This document shows, in pieces, positions 43,654 to 52,582 of a stretch of 64,000 nt of DNA (positions are counted from its first letter, which is position 1; every line of letters begins with the position of its first letter). Source of the stretch: VBDM01 sp035519135 (GTDB taxonomy: Bacteria > Pseudomonadota > Gammaproteobacteria > Burkholderiales > SG8-39); assembly GCA_035519135.1 (NCBI GenBank), contig DATIWX010000097.1, forward strand, positions 1 to 64,000, read 5' to 3'. The translations under genes and the position numbers were made by a program. The notes under the pieces were generated by a model. The model did not search any database. It was not told the DNA's origin and saw nothing but the letters and a program-made list of their open reading frames with translations.

Positions 43654-44439
43654 ATGAGGCGTCGCGTGGGCATCGCCGGTTATCTCGTCGTCGCAGGCTC
43701 GCTTGCCCTCGGCGCCGCGATGGCGGGGCGGGTCACCGCGCAGGATTGGCGCACGGCGAGCCAGGAGCCGGTCGGGCTGGCCCCGGATCCCTCCGCTCAC
43801 CCTGAAGCGGTCGTCCAGGTCTACGCGGCCCGCGTCATCGGCTGGCGCGGTGTCTTCGGGGTGCACACCTGGATCGCGGTGAAGTCCGCTGCCGCAAGCG
43901 AGTACACCGTCTACGAGATCATCGGCTGGCGGCTGCGCTGGCAGGACTCGGCGCTCGCGGTCAGGCACCGGGCGCCCGACGCGCGCTGGTTCGGGAGCGT
44001 GCCCGAGCTGATCGCCGAGAAGCGCGGCCCCGCAGCCGCGGCACTGATCCCGCGCATCGACGCGGCGGCGCGCAGCTACCCGTGGGCGGGCGAGTACGTC
44101 ATGTGGCCCGGCCCGAATTCCAACACCTTCACCGCGTGGGTGCTGCGCGCCGTGCCCGAGCTCGAGGCCGACCTGCCGCCGACCGCGATCGGCAAAGACT
44201 ACTCCGGAGCGAAGTTGCTGGGCTCCGCTCCGAGCGGCAAGGGCTTTCAATTCTCGCTCTTCGGCTTGGCCGGAATCACGGCGAGCGGGGTCGAAGGGCT
44301 CGAAGTGAACCTGCTTGGCCTCACCTTCGGGATCAACCCCTTCGATCCGGCTTTGAAGCTTCCGCTCGTCGGACGCATCGGCCCGTCGCGCACGCCCGTC
44401 GCCGGAACCGAAGAGGCGGCCGCGCAGCACCCGAGCTGA
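43654..44439 (+). CDS. DUF3750 domain protein, exported or membrane-anchored
   Basis: A 261-residue protein. GGACGGAG before the ATG at 43654 selects this start, which opens with MRRRVGIAGYLVVAGSLALG, a signal or anchor helix. The body contains VYAARVIGWRGVFGVHTWIAVK, YPWAGEYVMWPGPNSNTFTAWVLR and PPTAIGKDY, the DUF3750 pattern with conserved His, Asn and Thr that recalls papain-like folds. Function unknown. Confidence 0.85.
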   Translation: MRRRVGIAGYLVVAGSLALGAAMAGRVTAQDWRTASQEPVGLAPDPSAHPEAVVQVYAARVIGWRGVFGVHTWIAVKSAAASEYTVYEIIGWRLRWQDSALAVRHRAPDARWFGSVPELIAEKRGPAAAALIPRIDAAARSYPWAGEYVMWPGPNSNTFTAWVLRAVPELEADLPPTAIGKDYSGAKLLGSAPSGKGFQFSLFGLAGITASGVEGLEVNLLGLTFGINPFDPALKLPLVGRIGPSRTPVAGTEEAAAQHPS

Positions 44440-44484
44440 TGTGCGGCAGCACCGTGCCTCTAGCAGTAGCCGTACAGAGTCCAT

Positions 44485-44503
44485 TGTCAATATAGGTTTG
44501 ACA
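44485..44503. promoter_or_regulatory. 19-bp dyad upstream of the HTH–aminotransferase gene
   Basis: TGTCAA (44485–44490) and TTGACA (44498–44503) are exact reverse complements with a 7-bp spacer. The flanks CCA and TGG extend the symmetry around one unpaired T. The dyad ends 18 bp before the ATG of a protein with an N-terminal helix-turn-helix, so it is a natural candidate operator for autoregulation. TTGACA also equals a consensus -35, but no -10 lies at the right distance before the start. Confidence 0.6.
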
Positions 44504-44521
44504 TGGTAGTCTTCGGCGGCA

Positions 44522-46033
44522 ATGAACTGCGCCGCCCGTCTTGTAGAAATCTTCGGTAGCCAAGCCGAAGTCGCCCGCGCCTTCAGCCTGGACCGCGCGG
44601 TCGTCAACAACTGGGTCAAGTCCGGTTATGTGCCGGCGCGCTGGGCCACCGAGGTGGAACGCGTCACCAAGGGCGGCATTCACGCCGTCGAAGTGCTGAA
44701 TGAGGCCTCGGCGAAGAAGCCGGTAAAGGTCAAATCGCGGCCCGACGGCCACCTGTTCGGATCGCCTCTCTCGGGAAAGGAAGCCATGAACGATTTCGCA
44801 CCCGCCAAACGCATCAGCTCGTTCCATCCGCCGCAACGCACGCTCATGGGCCCGGGGCCGACCGAGATCCACCCGCGTGTGCTCACCACCATGAGCCAGC
44901 CGGCGATCGGCTATCTCGATCCGGTCTTCGTCGAGATGATGGAAGAACTGAAGGGACTGCTGCGCTACGTCTACCAGACGAAGAACCCGCTGACCTTCCC
45001 GATCTCGGGTCCCGGCTCGGTCGGCATGGAGTACTGCTTCGTCAACCTCGTCGCGCCGGGCGACAAGGTGATCGTATGCCGCAACGGCGTCTTCGGCGGG
45101 CGCATGATCGAGAACGTCGAACGCGCGGGCGGCAAGGCGATCGTCGTCGAGGACGAGTGGGGCTCGCCCGTCGATCCGCAGAAGCTCGAGGACGCGCTCA
45201 AGAAGAACCGCGACGTGCGGGTGATCGCGTTCATCCACGGCGAGACTTCCACCGGCGTGCAGTCGGACGCGAAAGCCCTGGTGAAGGTTGCGCACGATCA
45301 CGACGCGCTCGCCATCGTCGACGCGGTGACCACGCTGGGCGGGTCGCCGGTACGGGTGGACGAATGGGAAATCGACGCGATCTACTCGGCGAGCCAGAAG
45401 TGCCTGTCGTGCACGCCCGGCCTCTCGCCGGTGTCCTTCTCCGAGCGCGTGGTCGACTACGTCAAATCGCGCAAGGACAAGATCCACTCCTGGTTCATGG
45501 ATATGAACCTGCTGCTCGGCTACTGGGGCGCGACCACGCGCACCTACCACCACACCGCACCGACGAATTCGCTGTTCGGCCTGCACGAAGCGCTGCTCCT
45601 GCTGCGCGAGGAAGGCATGGAGAATGCCTGGGCGCGCCACCAGCGGCACCACAATGCGCTCAAGGCGGGCCTGGAAGCGATGGGGCTCAGGTTCCTGGTG
45701 AAGGAGCAGTACCAGCTGCCACAGATGAACGCGGTCCGCTGCCCCGAGGGCGTGAACGAGGCCGACGTGAGAAAGACTCTGCTCAACGAATTCAGCATCG
45801 AGATCGGCGCGGGGCTCGGGCCGCTCGCCGGCAAGATCTGGCGCATCGGCATCATGGGCTACTCCTGCCGTCCCGACAATGTGATGCTGTGTCTGTCGGC
45901 CCTCGGGTCGGTGCTGTCGGACATGGGCATGAACGTCCACGTCGGGGACGCCGAGGCCGCGGCCCACGGTGCCTACGCCTCGATGCACGTTAAGGCCGCG
46001 CAGCAAAAGAAAAAAAGCCGCGCCGCAGCCTGA
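44522..46033 (+). CDS. HTH (YdaS/Cro-like)–alanine:glyoxylate aminotransferase fusion
   Basis: A 503-residue open frame in two parts. Residues 1–60 are a Cro/YdaS-type helix-turn-helix (LVEIFGSQAEVARAFSLDRA, then VVNNWVKSGYVPARWATEVE, ending GGIHAVEVL). A basic linker at about 61–88 leads to a complete class V aminotransferase from residue 89 (MNDFAPAKRISSFHPPQRTLMGPGPTEIHPRV), with the PLP lysine at about Lys293 in YSASQKCLSCTPGLS. No stop separates them. A ribosome site precedes the codon for Met89, so the 415-residue enzyme may also be made alone. MocR regulators are an HTH–aminotransferase precedent, but they use GntR and class I folds. Confidence 0.85.
   Translation: MNCAARLVEIFGSQAEVARAFSLDRAVVNNWVKSGYVPARWATEVERVTKGGIHAVEVLNEASAKKPVKVKSRPDGHLFGSPLSGKEAMNDFAPAKRISSFHPPQRTLMGPGPTEIHPRVLTTMSQPAIGYLDPVFVEMMEELKGLLRYVYQTKNPLTFPISGPGSVGMEYCFVNLVAPGDKVIVCRNGVFGGRMIENVERAGGKAIVVEDEWGSPVDPQKLEDALKKNRDVRVIAFIHGETSTGVQSDAKALVKVAHDHDALAIVDAVTTLGGSPVRVDEWEIDAIYSASQKCLSCTPGLSPVSFSERVVDYVKSRKDKIHSWFMDMNLLLGYWGATTRTYHHTAPTNSLFGLHEALLLLREEGMENAWARHQRHHNALKAGLEAMGLRFLVKEQYQLPQMNAVRCPEGVNEADVRKTLLNEFSIEIGAGLGPLAGKIWRIGIMGYSCRPDNVMLCLSALGSVLSDMGMNVHVGDAEAAAHGAYASMHVKAAQQKKKSRAAA
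44776..44788 (+). promoter_or_regulatory. Internal ribosome site and ATG for the aminotransferase part
   Basis: AAAGGAAG at 44776–44783 stands just before the ATG at 44786, the normal start of stand-alone alanine–glyoxylate aminotransferases. It could yield a 415-residue enzyme without the DNA-binding part, in addition to or instead of the long form. Confidence 0.55.
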
Positions 46034-46059
46034 TTCCCCCACTCAGGGTAGGGGCGTGC

Positions 46060-46103
46060 TTGTTTTTTTGAGCGAGCGCTCATAATATGTGAGCGTTCGC
46101 TCA
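46060..46103 (+). promoter_or_regulatory. tetR promoter with two tandem operators
   Basis: TGAGCGAGCGCTCA (46069–46082) and TGAGCGTTCGCTCA (46090–46103) are each 14-bp palindromes differing only in the central two bases. Their centres are 21 bp apart, two helical turns. TAATAT (46083–46088) sits between them as a -10 box, and TTGTTT (46060–46065) is 17 bp upstream as a -35. A bound repressor would cover the promoter. The adjacent tetR is the obvious regulator. Confidence 0.8.
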
Positions 46104-46134
46104 ATTCCATCGTTTCGTCGCACACCGTCCCGAC

Positions 46135-46815
46135 ATGGCGAAGTCCCCCGCAACCCGTCCCGCTCTGCGGACGCCGCCGCCCGATCTGAAGGAACGGCTC
46201 ATCGCGGCGACCGAGAAACTGCTCGCCTCGCAGGGACTGGGATGCGTTAGCACGCGCGATATCGCGAAGGAAGCGAACGTCGCGGAGGGGGCGCTCTATC
46301 ACCACTTCGGCGACAAGGCCGAGCTGATCCTGTCGGTGGTGCTGCAGCAGCTCGGGGATTTCCCTGAAGTGCTCCAGAGCCTTCCCCTCCGGATCGGCGA
46401 GAACACGGTGCAGAAGAATCTCGAGACCGTGCTCGAGAGCGCGTTCGCCTTCCACCACCGGATCGCACCGCTGGTGTGCTCGCTCTTCGCCGACCAGGAG
46501 CTTCTCGCCAAGGTGCGCGGCATAATGGCCGAACGCTCGATGGGGCCGGCACGCTCGGCGTTCGCGATCTCCGCCTATCTGCGCGCCGAGCAGCAGCTCG
46601 GACGCGTTTCGCCTTCTGCCGTCCCGGAAACCATCGCCGAGCTCATGCTGGCGATCACCTTCAATCGCGCGATGCAGGATCATTTCTTTTTCGGCGGGGC
46701 GGAGGGAGATACCAAAGCGCACCGCAAGCTGCGCGAGGCGGTGCGCGCCCTCATGGTCGGGCTGCAGCCCGGAGAAGATGAAGAGCGCGCCGCGGCGAAG
46801 GGGTCGCGGAAATGA
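46135..46815 (+). CDS. TetR/AcrR-family repressor of the efflux operon
   Basis: A 226-residue regulator. The N-terminal helix-turn-helix reads RLIAATEKLLASQGLGCVSTRDIAKEANVAEGALYHHFGDKAELILSV, a textbook TetR domain; the rest is a helical ligand domain. It overlaps the outer-membrane factor start by four bases (ATGA), and the promoter region carries two dyads that fit a TetR dimer. It probably represses itself and the efflux genes. Confidence 0.94.
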   Translation: MAKSPATRPALRTPPPDLKERLIAATEKLLASQGLGCVSTRDIAKEANVAEGALYHHFGDKAELILSVVLQQLGDFPEVLQSLPLRIGENTVQKNLETVLESAFAFHHRIAPLVCSLFADQELLAKVRGIMAERSMGPARSAFAISAYLRAEQQLGRVSPSAVPETIAELMLAITFNRAMQDHFFFGGAEGDTKAHRKLREAVRALMVGLQPGEDEERAAAKGSRK

Positions 46816-48290
46816 CCCGGAACGCGATCGCCGCAGCCGTCGTCTTGCTCGCCGCCTGCGCGGTCGGTCCCGATTACCGCGCCCCCGAAGCGCCCGCCAC
46901 AAGCGCCTACACGGAGACGCGGCAGCCTGAGCGCACCGAGTCGGCGCCGGTGCAAGGCGGGGACGCGCAGCGCTTTGAAGTCGGAGCGAAGATCGCCGCG
47001 GACTGGTGGACGGTCTTCGGCTCACCCGACCTCGACGTTCTCATCCGGACGGCGGTTGCCGGCCAGCCGACGCTGGCGGCGGCGAAGGCCGCCCTACGCC
47101 AGGCCGAGGAGAACGTTAACGCGCAGTATGCGGTGCTCTATCCGAGCGTGGACGCGAGCCTTTCGGCCAGGCGCCAGCGGATCTCCGGAGCGTCATTCGG
47201 CAACCCGTCGATTCCGCCGACCACGTTCAACCTCTACAACGCATCGGTGAACGTCAGCTACCAGATCGACGTGGCCGGAGGCGCGCGGCGCGAGCTCGAG
47301 GCGCTCGAGGCGGGAGTCGACTTCCAGCGCCTCCAGGTCGAAGCGGCCTATCTGTCCCTCACCGCGAACGTCGTCACCACCGCGTTTCGCGAGGCCTCGC
47401 TGCGCGAGCAGATCCGCGCAACGCGCGAGATCTCGCAGGCGCAGGACAGCCAGCTCGAGCTCGCGGAGAAGCAGTTCAAGCTCGGCGCCATCTCCGGCTC
47501 CGACCTGCTCGGCCAGCGCGCGCAAGCGGCACAGACCCGCGCGACGCTTCCTCCTCTGGAGAAGGCGCTCGGCCAGACCCGCAACCAGCTCGCGGTCCTG
47601 ATCGGCAAGCTCCCGGCCGACGCCAAGCTGCCCGAGCTCGACTTCAGCAATTTCCGCCTGCCCCAGCAGCTGCCGCTCAGCGTTCCCTCTGATCTGCTGC
47701 GGCAGCGGCCCGACGTCCGCCAGGCCGAGGCGGTCCTGCGGCAGACCAACGCCCGGATCGGAGTAGCGGAGGCGCTCATGTTCCCTCAGGTGACGCTGAC
47801 GGGAAGCTACGGGACCGCCGCGCTGAGCAGCGGAGACCTTTTCAACCCCGGCACCCAGCTCTGGAATATCGGCGCGAACCTGCTCCAACCGATCTTCCAC
47901 GCGGGGCAGCTCGCGGCGCAGAAGCGCGGCGCCGAAGCGGCCTACGATCAGGCTTTCGCCCAGTATCAACTGACCCTTCTCACTGCCTTCCAGGACGTCG
48001 CCGATGTCCTGCTCGCACTCGAGCACGATGCCAGGACGCTCAAGGCCCAGGCCGAAGCCGAGGCGGCGTCGCGCGAAAGCCTCGAGGTCACGCGGCAGCA
48101 GCTCAAATTCGGCGCGGCGAGCTATGTGGCGCTGTTCAACGCGCAGCGGCAGTACTCGCTCGCGAAAGCCGCGCTGGTGCAGGCGCAGGCGGCGCGCTAC
48201 GCGGACACGGCTGCGCTGTATCAGGCGCTGGGCGGCGGTTGGTGGAATCGCGAGCAGGCGGGTTCGGCGCAGGCGGCGCGGGCCGATTGA
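46812..48290 (+). CDS. RND efflux outer-membrane factor lipoprotein (NodT family)
   Basis: A 492-residue TolC-like channel protein. The start has a lipobox, VVLLAACAVGPDYRAPEAP, with the family CxVGPDY sequence. Two repeats of the OMF domain follow, with landmarks DWWTVFGSPDLDVLI, RQRPDVRQAEAVLRQTNARIGVA and ALLNAQRQY-like ALFNAQRQYSLA. It is translationally coupled to tetR. Confidence 0.95.
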   Translation: MTRNAIAAAVVLLAACAVGPDYRAPEAPATSAYTETRQPERTESAPVQGGDAQRFEVGAKIAADWWTVFGSPDLDVLIRTAVAGQPTLAAAKAALRQAEENVNAQYAVLYPSVDASLSARRQRISGASFGNPSIPPTTFNLYNASVNVSYQIDVAGGARRELEALEAGVDFQRLQVEAAYLSLTANVVTTAFREASLREQIRATREISQAQDSQLELAEKQFKLGAISGSDLLGQRAQAAQTRATLPPLEKALGQTRNQLAVLIGKLPADAKLPELDFSNFRLPQQLPLSVPSDLLRQRPDVRQAEAVLRQTNARIGVAEALMFPQVTLTGSYGTAALSSGDLFNPGTQLWNIGANLLQPIFHAGQLAAQKRGAEAAYDQAFAQYQLTLLTAFQDVADVLLALEHDARTLKAQAEAEAASRESLEVTRQQLKFGAASYVALFNAQRQYSLAKAALVQAQAARYADTAALYQALGGGWWNREQAGSAQAARAD

Positions 48291-48322
48291 GCGGCCAGGA
48301 AAGAATTCAAGGAGTCGCATTC

Positions 48323-49450
48323 ATGACCAAACGCATGATCATCATGCTGGCAATTGTCGGTGTGCTCTTCGGCGGGCTGTTCGGCTTCAAGGCCTTCTTG
48401 GGGAGCGTGATACGCAAGAGCATTGCCGCCCAGGGCATCCCGCCGCAGACCGTATCGACGGCCAAGGCGCAGTTCACCGAATGGCAGGGCGAGTTTCAGG
48501 CGGTCGGCACGTTGCGCGCGGTGCGCGGCGCCGACCTCGCAGCGGAACTGCCGGGGCTCATCACCGCGATCCACTTTCAATCCGGCCAGGAGGTCGCGGA
48601 AGGCGCGCCGCTGGTCCAGCTGAACAACGAATCGGACGTCGCGAGGTTGCAGTCGCTCATGGCGGCGGTCGAGCTCGCCGAGGCGAACTACGACCGCGAC
48701 CAGAAGCAACTGGCGATCCAGGCCGTCAGCCAGGCCGTCGTCGACGCCGATGCTGCCACACTGAAGAGCGCGAAGGCGCAGGTCGCCGAGCAACGGGCGC
48801 TCGTCGCCAAGAAGCTGGTGCGCGCGCCCTTCGCCGGGCGGCTGGGGATCCGCGCAGTGGACGTCGGGCAATACGTCAATGCAGGCACGAAGCTGGTGAC
48901 GCTCCAGGCACTCGACCCGGTATACGTCGATTTCTACGCGCCGCAGAAATCCCTCGGCCGGATCGCGCTAGGGCAGAAAGTCGTTCTGAAAACCGACGCG
49001 TTCCAGGGTCAGCAGTTTGCCGGGGAGGTGAGCTCGATCGACCCCAAGGTGGATCCAGCGACTCGCAACGTGCAGGTGCGCGCCACCGTGCGCAACCCGA
49101 AGCGCAGCCTGCTGCCCGGAATGTTCGCCACCGTCGTGATCGCCTCGGGCGGACCGCAGCGCTTCCTCACGCTGCCGCAGACCGCGGTCTCCTACAATCC
49201 CTACGGGGACACCGTCTTCGTCGTGGAGGAGACCAAGGGGAAGGACGAGAAAGTCGCGCTCGTGGCGCAGCAGAAGTTCGTCACGACCGGCGAGGCGCGC
49301 GGTGATCAGGTCGCGATCCTCACCGGGATCAAGGAGGGGGACACGGTGGTGACGGCCGGGCAGATCAAGCTGCGTTCGGGGTTCCCGGTGACCGTCAACA
49401 ACGCGATCCAGCCGACGAACGACCGGGCACCGCAACCCAAGGACCAATAG
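48323..49450 (+). CDS. RND efflux periplasmic adaptor (MFP)
   Basis: A 375-residue membrane fusion protein. AAGGAG precedes the ATG at 48323, and an N-terminal helix (MIIMLAIVGVLFGGLFGFKA) anchors or exports it. Barrel-sandwich halves flank a coiled-coil hairpin (ARLQSLMAAVELAEANYDRD…), followed by RAPFAGRLGIRAVDVGQYV and the beta-barrel DPVYVDFYAPQKSL. It is the MdtA/MexE-like type that pairs with HAE1 pumps. Confidence 0.95.
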   Translation: MTKRMIIMLAIVGVLFGGLFGFKAFLGSVIRKSIAAQGIPPQTVSTAKAQFTEWQGEFQAVGTLRAVRGADLAAELPGLITAIHFQSGQEVAEGAPLVQLNNESDVARLQSLMAAVELAEANYDRDQKQLAIQAVSQAVVDADAATLKSAKAQVAEQRALVAKKLVRAPFAGRLGIRAVDVGQYVNAGTKLVTLQALDPVYVDFYAPQKSLGRIALGQKVVLKTDAFQGQQFAGEVSSIDPKVDPATRNVQVRATVRNPKRSLLPGMFATVVIASGGPQRFLTLPQTAVSYNPYGDTVFVVEETKGKDEKVALVAQQKFVTTGEARGDQVAILTGIKEGDTVVTAGQIKLRSGFPVTVNNAIQPTNDRAPQPKDQ

Positions 49451-49459
49451 GGGGCCCGG

Positions 49460-52400
49460 ATGAGGAAGTTCACCGACATTTTCATTGAGCGGCCGGTTCT
49501 CGCAACGGTCGTGAGCCTGACGCTGCTGGTGCTCGGCTTGCGCTCGATCGGCCTGCTCCCGGTCCTGCAGTACCCGCGAACGCAGAACGCCGTGGTGACC
49601 GTGACCACGACCTATTTCGGCGCGGACCCGGCGCTGGTGGCCGGCTTCATCACCACGCCGCTCGAAAACTCCATCGCTCAGGCGAACGGCATCGATTTCA
49701 TGAGCTCGTCGAGTCGCCAGAGCGTGAGCACGATCACGGCCGCTCTCCGCCTCAACTACGACGTCGACAAGGCGCTTACGGAGATCAATACGAAGGTGAG
49801 CGCCGTTTTGAACCAGCTGCCACCGGGCTCGCAGCAGCCGGTGCTCACGGTGAAGGTGGGCCAGACCTTCGCGGCCATGTACGTCGGGTTTGCGAGCGAC
49901 GTGCTCACGCCCAACAAGATCACCGACTACCTGATCCGTGTGGTCCAGCCGAAGCTGCAGGCGGTGGAGGGCGTTCAAACCGCCGAAATTCTTGGCGGCA
50001 AACTCTTTGCGCTGCGGGCCTGGCTCGACCCGGACAAGCTTGCGGCCTACAACCTCACGGCGGCCGACGTGAGCGCGGCGCTCGCCGCCAACAACTTCCT
50101 TTCCGCGGTGGGCGCGACCAAGGGGCAGATGGTCCAGGTGAACCTCACCGCATCGACCGACGTCCGCACGGTCGAACAGTTCAGGAACCTCGTCGTCAGA
50201 CAGCAGGGCGGCGCCGTCATCCGGCTGAGCGATGTCGCCAACGTGACCCTCGGCGCCGAGGACTACGAGTCCGAAGTCGGCTTCGACGGCAAGAAGGCCG
50301 TCTACATCGGCATCAACGTTGCGCCCGCGGCGAACCTGCTCGACGTCATCGCGGGCGTGCGCAAAGTGTGGCCCGACATCCACTCGCAGCTGCCCCAGGG
50401 GCTGCAGGGCGAAATCGTCTACGACTCGACCAAGTTCGTGAACAGCGCAATCGAGGAAGTGATCTGGACGCTCGGCGAGGCCCTCATCATCGTGACCCTG
50501 GTGGTGTTCGCCTTTCTCGGCTCGGTGCGCTCGGTGCTCATACCCACGGTGGCGATCCCGCTTTCACTCGTCGGCACCTTCACGGTGATGTTCGCGCTCG
50601 GCTACTCCATCAACCTGCTGACCCTGCTGGCTCTGGTGCTGGCGATCGGCCTGGTGGTGGACGACGCGATCATCGTCGTCGAGAACGTCGAACGCCACCT
50701 CGAAGAGGGCATGAAGCCCATGCAGGCGGCCGTACTCGCGGCGCGCGAGCTCGCCAATCCCATTATCGCGATGACCGTCGTGCTCGTCGCCGTGTACGTG
50801 CCCATCGTGTTTCTCAGCGGGTTGACCGGAGCGCTGTTCACCGAGTTTGCCGTGACCCTCGTCGGTGCGGTGACAGTCTCGGCCGTGATCGCGCTCACGC
50901 TGTCGCCCATGATGTGCTCGAGATTGCTCAGGCCTCACGACCCGAACCAGAAGGGCTGGGATATGCGCCTGGTGCTATTCCTCGACAAGACGTTCGATGC
51001 GCTGCACCGCCGCTACGAGCACCTTCTCCACGGCACGCTCAACTGGGTGCCGGTGACCGCGGTGTTCTCCATGATTGTCCTTGGCAGCATCTATTTCCTG
51101 TGGGTGACCGCGAAGGACGAGCTCGCGCCGCCGGAAGACCAGGGCGTTCTCATCATGTCCGCACAGGCTGCGCCGAATTCGACGCTGCAGCAACGCCAGC
51201 TCTACACGCGCGAGGTTTACCAGACGTTCGTCAAGCACCCGGAGACCGATCACGTGTTCCAGCTCGACATTCCGGGACAGACGCTTGCCGGGATGGTGCT
51301 CAAGCCCTGGAACGAGCGTAAGGCGACCGCCGCGCGCCTGCTGCCTGGTGTCACGCAGGAGCTGGGGCAGATCGCGGGATTGCGCGCGGCCCTGTTCCAG
51401 CCGCCGCCGCTGCCGGGGGCCTTCGGCCTTCCGGTGCAGTTCGTCATCCAGACCACCGAGCCCTTCGAGAAGCTGAACGGCATAGCCTCCGCGTTTGCGC
51501 AGGAAGCGCAAAAAAGCGGAATGTTCTTCTTCATCGACAACGATCTTCGTTACGACCTTCCGCAGTCAACGGTGGTGATCGACCGGGAGCTGAGCGCGCA
51601 GCTCGGCCTCACGATGAAGGATGTCGGCGGAGCCCTGTCGTCGCTTCTGGGGGGTGGCTACGTCAACTACTTCAGCTTCTTCGACCGGGCCTACAAGGTG
51701 ATCCCGCAGATTCAACAGACGGACCGGCTCAACGCTGACCAGCTGAACAGCACCTATATCCGTACTCCGAGCGGCGAGGCGATCCCCCTTTCGACCGTGG
51801 TACACATCACGACGAAGACGATCCCACAGTCACTCAACCGCTTCCAGCAGCAGAACGCGGCGACGATCTCCGGCGTCCCGTTCATCGGCGTGACCCAGGG
51901 AGATGCGATCGCATACATGCAGGACCTCGCGGCGCGCACGCTGCCGCAGGGTTATTCGGTCGACTATGCCGGGCCCTCGCGGCAGTACATCCAGGAATCG
52001 AGTGCTCTGCTGGTCACTTTCCTGTTCGCCCTGGTCGTCATATTTCTCGCGCTGGCGGCGCAGTTCGAGAGCTTCCGCGACCCGGTGATCATCCTGATCT
52101 CGGTGCCGATGTCGATCTGCGGCGCCCTCATCTTCGTCAATCTCTTCGGCACACTCGGAATCGGCGCGGTGAGCCTGAACATCTACACCAAGGTGGGGTT
52201 GGTGACGCTCATCGGGCTCATCAGCAAGCACGGGATCCTGATCGTCGAGTTCGCCAACAATCTTCAGAAACAGGGCCTGTCCAAACGCCAGGCGGTCGAG
52301 AAGGCGGCCGGCATCCGGCTGCGCCCGATCCTGATGACCACCGGGGCGATGGTACTCGGGGTCGTTCCGCTTCTCATCGCGAGCGGCGCGGGCGCGGTAA

Positions 52401-52567
52401 GCCGCTTCAACATGGGGCTGGTGATTGCGACCGGCGTCGCTGTCGGAACCCTGTTCACGCTCTTCGTCGTTCCTGCGATGTACCTGCTGCTCGCCGCGGA
52501 CCACTCGAAGCGATCCTCGGCCGAGGCACTGCCCGCGTCGGGCGGCCCGGCCGGCCAGCTGCACTAG
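49460..52567 (+). CDS. RND (HAE1) multidrug efflux permease
   Basis: A 1035-residue inner-membrane pump. The start MRKFTDIFIERPVLATVVSL is typical; the proton-relay aspartates of TM4 are in LAIGLVVDDAIIVVENVERHLEEG, and the second-half signature is GLISKHGILIVEFANNLQ. Twelve helices and two large periplasmic loops fit AcrB/MexB topology. With the OMF and MFP it forms a tripartite pump; substrates cannot be read from sequence. Confidence 0.96.
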   Translation: MRKFTDIFIERPVLATVVSLTLLVLGLRSIGLLPVLQYPRTQNAVVTVTTTYFGADPALVAGFITTPLENSIAQANGIDFMSSSSRQSVSTITAALRLNYDVDKALTEINTKVSAVLNQLPPGSQQPVLTVKVGQTFAAMYVGFASDVLTPNKITDYLIRVVQPKLQAVEGVQTAEILGGKLFALRAWLDPDKLAAYNLTAADVSAALAANNFLSAVGATKGQMVQVNLTASTDVRTVEQFRNLVVRQQGGAVIRLSDVANVTLGAEDYESEVGFDGKKAVYIGINVAPAANLLDVIAGVRKVWPDIHSQLPQGLQGEIVYDSTKFVNSAIEEVIWTLGEALIIVTLVVFAFLGSVRSVLIPTVAIPLSLVGTFTVMFALGYSINLLTLLALVLAIGLVVDDAIIVVENVERHLEEGMKPMQAAVLAARELANPIIAMTVVLVAVYVPIVFLSGLTGALFTEFAVTLVGAVTVSAVIALTLSPMMCSRLLRPHDPNQKGWDMRLVLFLDKTFDALHRRYEHLLHGTLNWVPVTAVFSMIVLGSIYFLWVTAKDELAPPEDQGVLIMSAQAAPNSTLQQRQLYTREVYQTFVKHPETDHVFQLDIPGQTLAGMVLKPWNERKATAARLLPGVTQELGQIAGLRAALFQPPPLPGAFGLPVQFVIQTTEPFEKLNGIASAFAQEAQKSGMFFFIDNDLRYDLPQSTVVIDRELSAQLGLTMKDVGGALSSLLGGGYVNYFSFFDRAYKVIPQIQQTDRLNADQLNSTYIRTPSGEAIPLSTVVHITTKTIPQSLNRFQQQNAATISGVPFIGVTQGDAIAYMQDLAARTLPQGYSVDYAGPSRQYIQESSALLVTFLFALVVIFLALAAQFESFRDPVIILISVPMSICGALIFVNLFGTLGIGAVSLNIYTKVGLVTLIGLISKHGILIVEFANNLQKQGLSKRQAVEKAAGIRLRPILMTTGAMVLGVVPLLIASGAGAVSRFNMGLVIATGVAVGTLFTLFVVPAMYLLLAADHSKRSSAEALPASGGPAGQLH

Positions 52568-52582
52568 CGACCCTGCGCTCCG

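Noticed and set aside
44495..44527. TTGACA at 44498 as a -35 box for the HTH–aminotransferase
   Set aside because: The matching -10 would fall at or after the start codon, and no TATAAT-like sequence is there; a dyad operator explains the sequence better.
46034..46068. Intrinsic terminator between the aminotransferase and tetR
   Set aside because: A T-run exists, but the only stem before it is a weak CCCC/GGGG pair with a long loop, and the T-run is part of the tetR promoter.
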